From Bacillus sp. J33 (GTDB taxonomy: Bacteria > Bacillota > Bacilli > Bacillales > Cytobacillaceae), in the NCBI RefSeq assembly GCF_000518885.1, contig NZ_JAEL01000005.1:1-64000 (forward strand): a DNA stretch of 64,000 bases, given 5' to 3'. A program made the translations under genes and the position numbers. Positions 15,271 to 23,847 of the stretch are shown piece after piece; within the stretch, counting starts at the first letter, position 1, and the number at the start of each line of letters is the position of its first letter. Below the pieces are notes generated by a model. That model saw nothing but the letters and a program-made list of their open reading frames with translations. It made no database searches and was not told the origin of the DNA.

Positions 15271-17475
15271 TTATTTTGCAGCTGCGCTTGTTTCATGAAG
15301 CAAAACATCTTTTTCATAATCCAGCACTGCATCCTCTGCAACAGCCAGCGGTACAACACCATTGGCAGCATCTGTATGGCCGTACATGCGATTGCTTGCT
15401 GCAACCAGCTTCTGGCGTGCTTTCATTCGCTGTTTTCTCTCTTCCGCAAGTGTTTGCCGATCTTCTTTTAATCTGTCTGAAAATGCATGGACAACCTTGC
15501 CTGCGAATAGCTGGGCTCTGTCTACAAAATCAATGCGCCGTCCTCGAAGCTGAAGGTGCACAACATCGCCTGTCTGAAGCAAGCCAATGCCGCCGCCTTC
15601 ATACGCTTCAGGTGTCATATGCCCAATCGCTGCACCATAGGTAACGCCGGAATAGCGTCCATCACTGATGATGGTTGCCAGTTTTTTCATCACACGGTTG
15701 GCATTAATATGCTGCATTGGCGTAAACATCTCCGGCATTCCAAAAGCTACCGGACCCTGCCCTGCAATAACAACTGAAATTTTCAGGATGCCTTTTTCAG
15801 CCATTTCGTCAAATAATCTTTCGTATGTTTCTTCTTTAAGCAGTTCCCATTCCTTTTTATTATTGTATTTAAGTGTTTCAAGCAGCAGGTTATGGTCAAA
15901 TAATTTATCATTTTTGATCTTGTTAAGCAGGTTTGAGTCCAAAAGACTTCTGTTTGCATCATCTTCATTCTCAAAATAAAGAACAAATGCAAGCTTATCA
16001 TCGAACTGATCAAGCTGAGGCGTCGGCATGCCGCTGATTTTAACAACAGCGCTCTCAAAGAAGTTGCCCTGCAATACATCTACTCCGCTGAACGCCCTGC
16101 GCGGTGTTGACAAGATGACCGGATTTTCTTTTACATTTACCGCCTGCAGGCTTCGTGTAATGGCCAAACGCTCTCTCCACGTTCTGGCTGCCACAGTCGG
16201 TGCATCCTGATCCATTGGGACGCCATTTTCCAGCAGTTCATAAAAAAGTGTTTCCATTCCCCTGCTCGTGCCGCTGCAGCACTGCATGGCGAGCGAGTAA
16301 ATGTCGCGTCCTTCTGTGAGGCTGTAGTCAAATAAATCCGGTATCGGATGCTCATGATGGATGCGGTCCAAATCCCATAAGCTGAATTCGTATCCTGCAT
16401 ATAGCATACCTGCCACAATATGCATCATCAGGTTTGTTGAGCCGCCAGAGGCACTGTGAATACGAATGGCATTTTTGATATTTGCAGCCACAATATTGGA
16501 AACACCAAATTTTTCTTCATTAATCATGGTGCCAAAGCTGTCAAGAACGGCATTGATCTGCCTTTGTGTCGGCGGGTCTGTCAGCAGCTCTACCGCTGGA
16601 TGGACAAGTCCCAATCCGGCTACCAAGTGCCTGGAACTGTTGCCCGTTCCATTAAAGGCACATACACCGCCCTGTCCGTCACATGTTGCAACAGCCAGCC
16701 TCATTTCAAAATATTTATGCTGCTCTTTTGTTAAAATGCCCCGCTCACAGGCACGCTCGAAAACTCCCTGGAAGGCAGTATTGGATGAGCACTGCAATAT
16801 GTAAGCCATAGTGTCGCGCAAATCAACCGCCACATCCGCAGCTCCCTCTGCCTCTGCTTTTTTCGCCAATTCTTCAAGCTCTGCAATGACATCATCAGGG
16901 ATTGAGCCGCCTTCAAGAACATGAGCAGGTGCAAATGTTGCAAAAAATGGAGCCTCGCCGCGGCTGCGCCTTACCCGGTCGACATGTGCCAATGCACTTA
17001 CAACACCCAGGGGCTGTTTATCGCACCCTTGAATGACGAATGCACCATGATAACTATGTGCCTCAAGCTGATTGACCACCATTTGGGCAACAGCGTTCCG
17101 GCTTTGAAGTGAATAGCTCATTCCCTGATTGCTTTGGGCAGTGCCGTCACACATAACCGGTGTGGAAAAGTAAAAGGGAACCCCTCCGTTTTGCCAGATG
17201 CGGATGGCTGCGCGTGCGGAAGTTTGATAGTCCATAATGTGAGCCGGATGGTCAGATGAACCGCCGATAATGGCTATGCGCGGGGCATTCATTTCAAGGC
17301 GGCTATAGATTTCCTCAAGCGTCCAATCCGGCTTTCCGCCTTCGTAGGAGGAACCGAGTGTCTGTTTTGCGCGGTCCAATAGCCCAGCAACCGTAATCGG
17401 TTCATTCGCTTTCCCCTGTACATTGTCACGGTATGGATTTACAGGATTATCTATGAGCGGATATAAATGTGTCAT
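15271..17475 (-). CDS. YjhG/YagF-type D-xylonate dehydratase (IlvD/Edd family)
   Basis: From ATG 17475 (MTHLYPLIDNPVNPYRDN) the product is 734 residues, much longer than IlvD and typical of the YjhG/YagF branch, which dehydrates D-xylonate to 2-keto-3-deoxy-D-xylonate. Cysteines for the iron-sulfur cluster are seen in VIQGCDKQPLG and ATCDGQGGVCAFNGTGNS; MQCCSGTSRGMET and IISDGRYSGVTYGAAIGHMTPEA are family blocks. An upstream in-frame extension to 17598 overlaps the LarA-like gene and lacks similarity. Together with the YjhH-type aldolase it gives a Dahms pathway to pyruvate and glycolaldehyde. Confidence 0.9.
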   Translation of the reverse strand: MTHLYPLIDNPVNPYRDNVQGKANEPITVAGLLDRAKQTLGSSYEGGKPDWTLEEIYSRLEMNAPRIAIIGGSSDHPAHIMDYQTSARAAIRIWQNGGVPFYFSTPVMCDGTAQSNQGMSYSLQSRNAVAQMVVNQLEAHSYHGAFVIQGCDKQPLGVVSALAHVDRVRRSRGEAPFFATFAPAHVLEGGSIPDDVIAELEELAKKAEAEGAADVAVDLRDTMAYILQCSSNTAFQGVFERACERGILTKEQHKYFEMRLAVATCDGQGGVCAFNGTGNSSRHLVAGLGLVHPAVELLTDPPTQRQINAVLDSFGTMINEEKFGVSNIVAANIKNAIRIHSASGGSTNLMMHIVAGMLYAGYEFSLWDLDRIHHEHPIPDLFDYSLTEGRDIYSLAMQCCSGTSRGMETLFYELLENGVPMDQDAPTVAARTWRERLAITRSLQAVNVKENPVILSTPRRAFSGVDVLQGNFFESAVVKISGMPTPQLDQFDDKLAFVLYFENEDDANRSLLDSNLLNKIKNDKLFDHNLLLETLKYNNKKEWELLKEETYERLFDEMAEKGILKISVVIAGQGPVAFGMPEMFTPMQHINANRVMKKLATIISDGRYSGVTYGAAIGHMTPEAYEGGGIGLLQTGDVVHLQLRGRRIDFVDRAQLFAGKVVHAFSDRLKEDRQTLAEERKQRMKARQKLVAASNRMYGHTDAANGVVPLAVAEDAVLDYEKDVLLHETSAAAK

Positions 17476-17530
17476 GTTAACACTCCTATCTATTAATCTG
17501 CAAGAATCGTTTTTGCAGCTTTCATTCATA

Positions 17531-18781
17531 TTAATCAAGCACCAGTTCTTCAAGCTCTGAAATAATTTCAAGATTGCTATTTTGTTTTGCTTCTTCAATC
17601 ATGCTCTCTGAGATCCAAATCTCTCCGATGTCTAATGTATTCTTGATCCGAACGGCTTTCACCTTGTTTAGATTAAAGGCGTTGCAAGTTTTAATGGCAG
17701 CCTTGACCGCCAGCTCTTTTGTTTCGAGCACCATTGGAAGCTTAACCACTTCGATGACGGTGCTGGTCAATGCATTTGCATAGCCTTTTTCCCATATAAT
17801 TTCATCCACTGCCGCTTTGGTTGTCATGTCTGCCATGCCAATGCCATTCGCATTTCCATGCGTTTTTTCGGTCAGGCCCAGCACCACGGTTCTTTTTATA
17901 TCCGGGCCGCCAGCGGCATATGGTGTGGCGAAATTCCCTGTAATATTGGGATCCATCCCATCGCCTGAAATATCTTTCCCAAGCTCGTCGACAATCAGGA
18001 CATCAAACTCATCAAAATGAATTTTTGGCATTAGGGATTTTGCTTCTTTCAATAGTTCCGGCTCGGCTGTTTCCAACTCCTCTGCCGGAACGGCAATAAC
18101 CTTTGCAACCTTGTCATAAGCATTTTCAAGAGAAGCAAGGCCGAAAATGATCGGAGCTTTTGATAATGAAATTTTGGCCATTTCCGGCACATGCTCTGCC
18201 ATATATTTAAAGCTGTAGGCATGGGCAGCTTCCGCCCCTTTCTGCTTCCCAAGCCCGATTGTAATCATTTTCATGAGCCCGCTTTCAACCGGTCCGCGGA
18301 ACGCTGTATGGGGCTTAACCCGGTTAATGACGGCAATTTTGTCAGCTTCATAGGCGTTTCGGTCAATATAGACCGGGAGCCCATTTGGGAGTTCGCCAAT
18401 CTTGACAACTTCCATGGACGATTTAATCGGTGCCTCCACAGCTTCTTCCGTCACGCCTAATTGCTGAAGGACATCTAACTGGCCTTCGGCTGTTGCCCCG
18501 CCATGGCTTCCCATTGCTGGAACGATAAAAGGCTGCCCGCCAACCCGTTTAATTTCCCTTACGGTTTCGCGCACTAGAACAGGCAAATCCGCCAGCCCTC
18601 TGCTTCCAACTGCAATTGCTACGGAATCGCCTTCATTGATTTTAGTTAGAACCTTCGTTTCATTCAGTGTTTTCCGCACCGCTGCTCCCACATCTTCAAG
18701 CTGGGGTGCGTGAAACTTCTGCTTTACTTTAACCATTTTGGGTATGGGGATATCTTTTAAAATTTCTTTAATGATGTCCAT
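17531..18781 (-). CDS. LarA-family NPN-dependent 2-hydroxyacid racemase/epimerase homologue
   Basis: The 416-residue protein is a DUF2088/LarA superfamily member. LarA uses the nickel-pincer nucleotide to invert C2 of alpha-hydroxy acids by hydride transfer. The residues that matter align: His93 (MGSHGG) and His158 (KPHT) as catalytic histidines, Lys171 (GLMKM) for covalent NPN attachment and His187 (EAAHAY) as the nickel ligand; the Lys-to-His spacing of 16 equals that of L. plantarum LarA (184 to 200). It is placed between a TRAP transporter and a xylonate dehydratase gene, so an aldonate 2-epimerase role is likely. NPN-making genes lie about 15 kb away (319-3171). Confidence 0.85.
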   Translation of the reverse strand: MDIIKEILKDIPIPKMVKVKQKFHAPQLEDVGAAVRKTLNETKVLTKINEGDSVAIAVGSRGLADLPVLVRETVREIKRVGGQPFIVPAMGSHGGATAEGQLDVLQQLGVTEEAVEAPIKSSMEVVKIGELPNGLPVYIDRNAYEADKIAVINRVKPHTAFRGPVESGLMKMITIGLGKQKGAEAAHAYSFKYMAEHVPEMAKISLSKAPIIFGLASLENAYDKVAKVIAVPAEELETAEPELLKEAKSLMPKIHFDEFDVLIVDELGKDISGDGMDPNITGNFATPYAAGGPDIKRTVVLGLTEKTHGNANGIGMADMTTKAAVDEIIWEKGYANALTSTVIEVVKLPMVLETKELAVKAAIKTCNAFNLNKVKAVRIKNTLDIGEIWISESMIEEAKQNSNLEIISELEELVLD

Positions 18782-18824
18782 ATATCCTTATCTCCTTCAT
18801 CATTCTCACTCTAGAGATTACAGG

Positions 18825-20099
18825 TCAATTGAGCCATTCAAGCGGCACCGTTATGATTTCCGGGAATAGGATCAGGAGCGCCAGCACTATCGCGTGAACA
18901 AGCAGGAATGGCCAGATGCCTTTCGTCAAGTCCGCCAGGCTGATTTTGCTGATTCCGCAGCCAACATATAAAACAGTGCCAACCGGAGGCGTAATCAATC
19001 CGATACATAGATTGATCACCATTACAATTCCAAAGTAGACTGGATCAATTCCGGCCATTTTAACAAGCGGCAGCAATACCGGTGTAAATATCAGGATAGC
19101 CGGTGTCAGGTCCATCACCAGGCCAATCAATAATAGAAAAATCATAATCACGAACATTAACAGCAGCGGACTGCTGACAAGCGAACCCATATAGCCTGCA
19201 ATTTCTGCCGGAACATTTGCAACGGTTATGAGCCAGGCTGATACCATTGCTGCAGCAGCCACAAACATGACCACACTGGTTGTTTTTGCCGAAGAAATCA
19301 GTACCTGATACAGATCATCCAGCTTCAATTCCCGGTAAATAAATAAACCCACAAACAGTGCATAAAATGCTGCCACTACAGCAGCCTCGGTTGGTGTAAA
19401 AACACCGCCGCGAAGACCGCCAATAATGATGACCGGAAGCATTAAGGCAAAGCTGGCCTGCTGAATCGCCTTCCAGATTTCTTTGGCGGATTTTCGGGGA
19501 GGAAGTTCACTTGTATCCTTCCGGGACATAAAGAACCAGCCAATCATGAGCCCCAATCCCATCATAATGCCGGGAATAATACCGCCCATGAATAAATCTG
19601 TAATGGATACACCCGCGGTTACCCCGAATAAAATCATGGGAATGCTGGGAGGAATAACCGGAGCAATAATACCGGATGCACAGATAATGCCTGTAGAGGT
19701 GTTGACCTTATATCCCTTGGCAATCATCATGGGAATTAAAATTGCTCCCAGTGCCGCTGTATCCGCAACAGCAGATCCCGATAATCCCGCAAATAAAATA
19801 CTGGCTATAATCGCTACAAATCCAAGTCCTCCCCGAATGTGCCCTACAAGTGCCATGGAAAAATCAACGATACGTTTGGAAATTCCGCCTGCATTCATCA
19901 ATTCGCCTGCTAAAACAAAGAACGGGATGGCCATAAGTGAAAAGTTATTGGCCCCATTAATCAAGTTCTGGGCAACAATTTGGCTATCGAATGTACCCAT
20001 GGCAAACATCAGCATAACCCCGCTGGCAAGCAGGGCGAATGCAATCGGCACCCCTAATGCCAGCGATCCAAATAGCGATCCTAAGAATACTCCTATCAT
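18825..20099 (-). CDS. dctM: TRAP transporter large permease (DctM), second system
   Basis: The 424-residue, highly hydrophobic protein is the ion-coupled permease of a tripartite TRAP transporter for carboxylates or sugar acids. Family blocks include AIPFFVLAGELMNAGGISKRIVDF, GLSGSAVADTAALGAILIPMM, APVIPPSIPMILFGV and GLITPPVGTVLYVGCGI, with about 12 predicted membrane segments. It follows its DctQ partner (20130-20681) by 30 nt and precedes the LarA-like gene. A second, independent TRAP set is encoded just upstream (21949-24900). Confidence 0.93.
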   Translation of the reverse strand: MIGVFLGSLFGSLALGVPIAFALLASGVMLMFAMGTFDSQIVAQNLINGANNFSLMAIPFFVLAGELMNAGGISKRIVDFSMALVGHIRGGLGFVAIIASILFAGLSGSAVADTAALGAILIPMMIAKGYKVNTSTGIICASGIIAPVIPPSIPMILFGVTAGVSITDLFMGGIIPGIMMGLGLMIGWFFMSRKDTSELPPRKSAKEIWKAIQQASFALMLPVIIIGGLRGGVFTPTEAAVVAAFYALFVGLFIYRELKLDDLYQVLISSAKTTSVVMFVAAAAMVSAWLITVANVPAEIAGYMGSLVSSPLLLMFVIMIFLLLIGLVMDLTPAILIFTPVLLPLVKMAGIDPVYFGIVMVINLCIGLITPPVGTVLYVGCGISKISLADLTKGIWPFLLVHAIVLALLILFPEIITVPLEWLN

Positions 20100-20129
20100 G
20101 TCGGGTATTGCCCTCCTTTCCTGCCGTCT

Positions 20130-20681
20130 TTATTTTGCGATTATCTTATCATCCTGATCAGGGTTAACTTCCGATAAAACGTCGTCTGAGGATTGTATGA
20201 TCGTTAAGGTTTCAGACTTTCCTCTGATGGCTTTAAAAAGGCTGGAAATGATAAGGATCATCATCCAAATGCTTGATACAATCCCTATTCCATACAAATA
20301 GGAAAGCGGCATTCCTGTTGCCGGACCTGTGCTGTTCATATTAAGAATGGTCATTTTCCAGCTTCCTTGCAAAACAAGCCATAGCAGGTAAAGGACCACT
20401 GCATTGCTGATCAGGAATGCAGCCTTTTGAAGCCCCTTTGGCAGGGCATTGACGACAATGTCTACGCCAAGATGCATTTTATCCTTTAACGCAGCAATGG
20501 CCCCCAGAAAGACCATCCAAACGAAAAAGTAGCGGGACATTTCTTCAGACCAGGTAAGGCCGGAATTGAATACATATCTCAGTACGACATTTCCAAAGAC
20601 GGAGAGGGACATGGCTGCCAGTGAAAAGGCAATCGCAATGTTTAATAATTTGGTAGAAAAAGAACTGATTTTGCTAAACAC
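20130..20681 (-). CDS. dctQ: TRAP transporter small permease (DctQ), second system
   Basis: The 183-residue protein has four predicted membrane helices (about 13-33, 48-66, 88-108, 130-150) and the family motif NSGLTWSEEMSRYFFVWMVFLGA followed by LKDKMHLGVDIV. DctQ subunits pair with DctM in the membrane and help dock the binding protein. The C-terminal 30 residues are an acidic cytoplasmic tail. It sits 78 nt after the binding-protein gene. Confidence 0.9.
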   Translation of the reverse strand: MFSKISSFSTKLLNIAIAFSLAAMSLSVFGNVVLRYVFNSGLTWSEEMSRYFFVWMVFLGAIAALKDKMHLGVDIVVNALPKGLQKAAFLISNAVVLYLLWLVLQGSWKMTILNMNSTGPATGMPLSYLYGIGIVSSIWMMILIISSLFKAIRGKSETLTIIQSSDDVLSEVNPDQDDKIIAK

Positions 20682-20759
20682 GGCTTTTCTCCTCCCTGCA
20701 ATGAAAGCCTGGAGAAATAAATGGAATTATATTATCCCTCCAAGCCTTTGCTGCTGATA

Positions 20760-21788
20760 TTACTCTGCTTCTGCCCGGATGCGCTCAGCCAAATCCTTTG
20801 CCCAATCAAATTCACTGTAAATCTTTTCATATAGAGGCTGCGCTGCTTCTTCCATGGCAGCTGAAAAATCGTCAGATGGTGTCGTGAATTTAAGGCCATT
20901 GTCCTCCAGGAACTTCTTGTCTTCTTCATAGCTCTTTTCAAGAAGTTCGAATTCATAGTCTGCGGCTTCCTTTGAAGCCTTTTCAATAATCTTCTGCTGC
21001 TCTTCGGTTAAACCATTCCAAAAATTACTGTTGATGATATACAAGTTCGGGCTAAACATATGCTTCGATTCCAAAATATCGCTTTGAACCTCATACCAGC
21101 CTGACGCACGAACTGTAGCAATCGGGTTATCCTGGCCATCCACCACCTTTTGCTCCATCGCTGTGAAAACCTCAGAGATTGGCAGCGGTGTTACATTGGC
21201 GCCAAGCAATTTTCCAAGTTCGATATAGTTCGGTATATTCGGCATTCTCAAGCGAAGTCCGTTAAAATCTTCTAAGCTATTAATCGTTTGATTGGATGAG
21301 AACATCCGGAATCCATTCGCACTCCAGGCAAGCGGCTTTACCCCATGCTCCGATTCAAGGTCTTCAGTCAGTTCTTCGCCAATCGGCCCATTTAATACTT
21401 TTTTGGCATGGTCGAAGTCCTTGAATAAGAACGGCCATTCAGGTGCCGCCATTTTCGGAATATCCGCCTGCATGATCAAGCCCGGAATTCCCATCTCAAT
21501 GGTCCCGTTGCGGACCCCGTCATAGAATTCCTTTTCAGCACCAAGCGTGCTGTTTGGGTATAGTTGAACTTCAAGCTCTCCGTTGCTTTCTTCTTCCACA
21601 ATCGTTTTAAACTTTTCTTTTAAGGCAACATTCTGGGGATGATCTTCAGCAAAGTAGTGCGCTACTTTGATCACTTTCTTTTTTCCTCCCCCGCCTTCGC
21701 CTCCTGCCTCTTCCCCGCCGCATCCGGCAAGGAACAAAAAGCTTGCCATAACAGTGGCGCCCAGGCCAAATAACTTCTTCTTTTTCAC
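20760..21788 (-). CDS. dctP: TRAP substrate-binding lipoprotein (DctP), second system
   Basis: I place the start at GTG 21788 because AAGGGGAG lies 6 nt upstream; an ATG two codons earlier abuts that RBS. The 342-residue product starts MKKKKLFGLGATVMASFLFL and has a lipobox LAGC, so it is a lipid-anchored extracytoplasmic receptor. The DctP domain shows HYFAEDHPQNVALKEKF, GANVTPLPISEVFTAMEQKVVDGQDNP and the conserved Arg in GLRLRMP, which binds the ligand carboxylate. An operator-like palindrome (21838-21854) lies just upstream, so this TRAP set has its own promoter. Confidence 0.92.
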   Translation of the reverse strand: MKKKKLFGLGATVMASFLFLAGCGGEEAGGEGGGGKKKVIKVAHYFAEDHPQNVALKEKFKTIVEEESNGELEVQLYPNSTLGAEKEFYDGVRNGTIEMGIPGLIMQADIPKMAAPEWPFLFKDFDHAKKVLNGPIGEELTEDLESEHGVKPLAWSANGFRMFSSNQTINSLEDFNGLRLRMPNIPNYIELGKLLGANVTPLPISEVFTAMEQKVVDGQDNPIATVRASGWYEVQSDILESKHMFSPNLYIINSNFWNGLTEEQQKIIEKASKEAADYEFELLEKSYEEDKKFLEDNGLKFTTPSDDFSAAMEEAAQPLYEKIYSEFDWAKDLAERIRAEAE

Positions 21789-21837
21789 CTTCATCTCCCC
21801 TTCAGAAAATTTGCTGTTACCTTCTAAAGCTGATTTT

Positions 21838-21870
21838 GTTCTACATTGTAAAACTAAGTTTTGTATTATG
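21838..21870. promoter_or_regulatory. Operator-like element O2 over the dctP2 promoter
   Basis: GTTCTACATTGTAAAAC (21838-21854) followed by TAAGTTTTGTATTATG closely matches GTTTTACATTATAAAAC plus TCTGTTCTGCATTGATG at 25047-25080 upstream of the other TRAP operon. The first part is a palindrome with GTTYTA and TAAAAC arms. On the minus strand it contains TACAAT, a candidate -10, so a bound repressor would occlude RNA polymerase. The nearby IclR regulator is the likely binder, by inference. Confidence 0.6.
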
Positions 21871-21948
21871 TGCAAAAAGTGAACAGCATTTTTCAAAACA
21901 GATAAAATGCTGTTTTAATAGAGATAGATTGATAGCAGTAGAGACGTT

Positions 21949-23214
21949 TTATAAGAACAGCAGTGAAAGCTGCGGCACGACAATGATAATCAGCAATGTA
22001 ATCAGCATCGCAAAGAAAAACGGCACAATCGCTTTTGATAACTGCTCAAGTGACAAGCCGGAAATTCCAGCACCCACGAACAGGTTTACACCAAGCGGAG
22101 GTGTTATGAATCCAATTGAAAGGTTTACGATCATGATGATCCCGAAGTGAATGGGATCGTAGCCAATTTGAAGGGCAACCGGCAGCAGGATTGGCGTTAA
22201 GATAATAATTGCTGCAATCGTGTCCATAAAGCAGCCTACTATTAATAGCAATAACGTAATCAGCAGCATGATGATGAGCGGTTCGCTGGAAATCGACATC
22301 ATCGCTTGCGCAATCTGATTCGGAATCTGTTCGATTGTTAAAAGACGGCCAAATGCGGTTGCAGCGCCCACAATTACAAGCACGGTAGCTGTTGTTAATG
22401 CGGAATCCACAAAAATCTGCGGAAGATCTTTGAATTTCAATTCTTTATACACGAAAACACTGACGATTAAGCCGAATACTACTGCGACAACGGCTGCTTC
22501 TGTCGGTGTAAAGACACCTCCATAAATGCCGCCTAAAATAACCACTGGAATGAGAAGCGCCCATTTGGCCTCCCAAAGGGCTGTGAAAATCCCTTTAATA
22601 GTTGTTTTATGATTCGTTCCGGTATAGCCCATTTTTTTCGAATGGATATAAGAATAGATCATCAAGCCAATCCCAACGAGAATTCCCGGGATGATCCCTG
22701 CAATAAACATATCCCCAATCGATACACTTCCGGATACACCGTAAATAACCATTGGAATACTAGGGGGAATAATGACCCCGATCGAACCTGCTGACGCGAC
22801 AACCGCAGTCGCAAAGCGTTTATCATATCCTTTTTGAACCATAGCCGGAATCATGATCCCGCCGATCGCTGCCACGGTTGCAGGTCCTGAACCGGATATT
22901 GCTGCGAAAAACATACAAGTGATGATGGTTGCCATCGCAATACCGCCTGTTTTATTTCCGACCATTGAATCTGCTACATTAAATAGACGCTTGGAAATTC
23001 CGCCCTTCCCCATAATTTCGCCGGCGATAATAAAGTAAGGAACAGCCAATAGCGGAAAAGAGTCAACAGAGTTGGTTAATTCCTTCATCAGGAATTCAAC
23101 AGGCATTCCGCCGGTATATAAAATAGTGAATAATACCGCTAAACCGATTGCGATTCCTATGGGAACCGTTAAAAATAAGAAAGCTGCAAATGAACCGAAT
23201 AATACCCCTGCCAT
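21949..23214 (-). CDS. dctM: TRAP transporter large permease (DctM), first system
   Basis: The 421-residue DctM permease starts at ATG 23214 (MAGVLFGSF), preceded by AAGGAGG; the upstream in-frame start has no RBS. Blocks typical of the family are AVPYFIIAGEIMGKGGISKRLFNVADSM, AAISGSGPATVAAIGGIMIPAM, GVIIPPSIPMVIYGVSGSVS and GFITPPLGVNLFVGAGISG. It differs clearly from the second DctM at 18825-20099, so the two systems are paralogues with probably different substrates and not a recent duplication. Confidence 0.93.
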   Translation of the reverse strand: MAGVLFGSFAAFLFLTVPIGIAIGLAVLFTILYTGGMPVEFLMKELTNSVDSFPLLAVPYFIIAGEIMGKGGISKRLFNVADSMVGNKTGGIAMATIITCMFFAAISGSGPATVAAIGGIMIPAMVQKGYDKRFATAVVASAGSIGVIIPPSIPMVIYGVSGSVSIGDMFIAGIIPGILVGIGLMIYSYIHSKKMGYTGTNHKTTIKGIFTALWEAKWALLIPVVILGGIYGGVFTPTEAAVVAVVFGLIVSVFVYKELKFKDLPQIFVDSALTTATVLVIVGAATAFGRLLTIEQIPNQIAQAMMSISSEPLIIMLLITLLLLIVGCFMDTIAAIIILTPILLPVALQIGYDPIHFGIIMIVNLSIGFITPPLGVNLFVGAGISGLSLEQLSKAIVPFFFAMLITLLIIIVVPQLSLLFL

Positions 23215-23244
23215 TTTAGAACGTACCTCCTTCACAAAAATCTT

Positions 23245-23778
23245 CTAGATCACATTCATATTCTGCTCTGCATCTTTCGGAAGTTCCTGGTTTTTATCGA
23301 AGTTTTTAATCGCTTTAATATTGCCGATAATGTTTTGAATCAATCGGATTCCCGCAAGCCCCATGCCAACGGGCGGAGCAAGATACACAACTCCGGTTGG
23401 AATTTGAAGTGCGGGTGTCGTCTGGCCAAATAAAAGCAGCTGGGATGCAATGCCATAGCCATAGATCACAACATACACACAGAAAACCAAAAAGAGGATA
23501 TTAGAAATGAGTGAGAAATAAATTTTCGTTTTGTCTTTAAAAAGAAGGAGTGCAGCATCTACTTTAATATGGCGATGCTGCTTGACCGCGTAGCTTATTC
23601 CGATATATATAAGCCAGATAAAGCAGTACCGGGCCAGCTCCTCCGACCAGGATAATGAATTTGACATCACATAGCGCATAAATACCTGTACAAATATCAC
23701 GGCAACCATGATAGCCGATAAGAGGAACAGTATGTACTTTTCGAGGTTTTCATCAAGCCATTTTAATGGTTTCAGCAA
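23245..23778 (-). CDS. dctQ: TRAP transporter small permease (DctQ), first system
   Basis: The four-helix DctQ subunit contains MSNSLSWSEELARYCFIWLIYIG and the following HRHIKVDAALLL block. I prefer the TTG start at 23778 (LLKPLKWLDENLEKYI, 177 residues), with AAAGAGG 8 nt upstream, because the longer frame to 23826 begins inside the hairpin that follows the binding-protein gene. It is followed after 30 nt by DctM. Confidence 0.85.
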   Translation of the reverse strand: MLKPLKWLDENLEKYILFLLSAIMVAVIFVQVFMRYVMSNSLSWSEELARYCFIWLIYIGISYAVKQHRHIKVDAALLLFKDKTKIYFSLISNILFLVFCVYVVIYGYGIASQLLLFGQTTPALQIPTGVVYLAPPVGMGLAGIRLIQNIIGNIKAIKNFDKNQELPKDAEQNMNVI

Positions 23779-23803
23779 ACTGGATCGCCTCTTTTCTTTA
23801 AAA

Positions 23804-23835
23804 AGCGGCCGGCCATCAGGCGACAACCGGCTGCT
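23804..23835 (-). terminator. Attenuator-like hairpin between dctP1 and dctQ1
   Basis: On the minus strand AGCAGCCGG pairs with CCGGCCGCT (one A-C mismatch), followed by CTTTTTAAAG. It sits between the binding-protein gene and the permease genes, a common device to make more receptor than permease. Confidence 0.6.
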
Positions 23836-23847
23836 CTTTTTTTAAAA

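Noticed and set aside
17476-17598. 41-codon N-terminal extension of the xylonate dehydratase
   Set aside because: It overlaps the 3' end of the LarA-like gene and has no family similarity; the ATG at 17475 has the better RBS.
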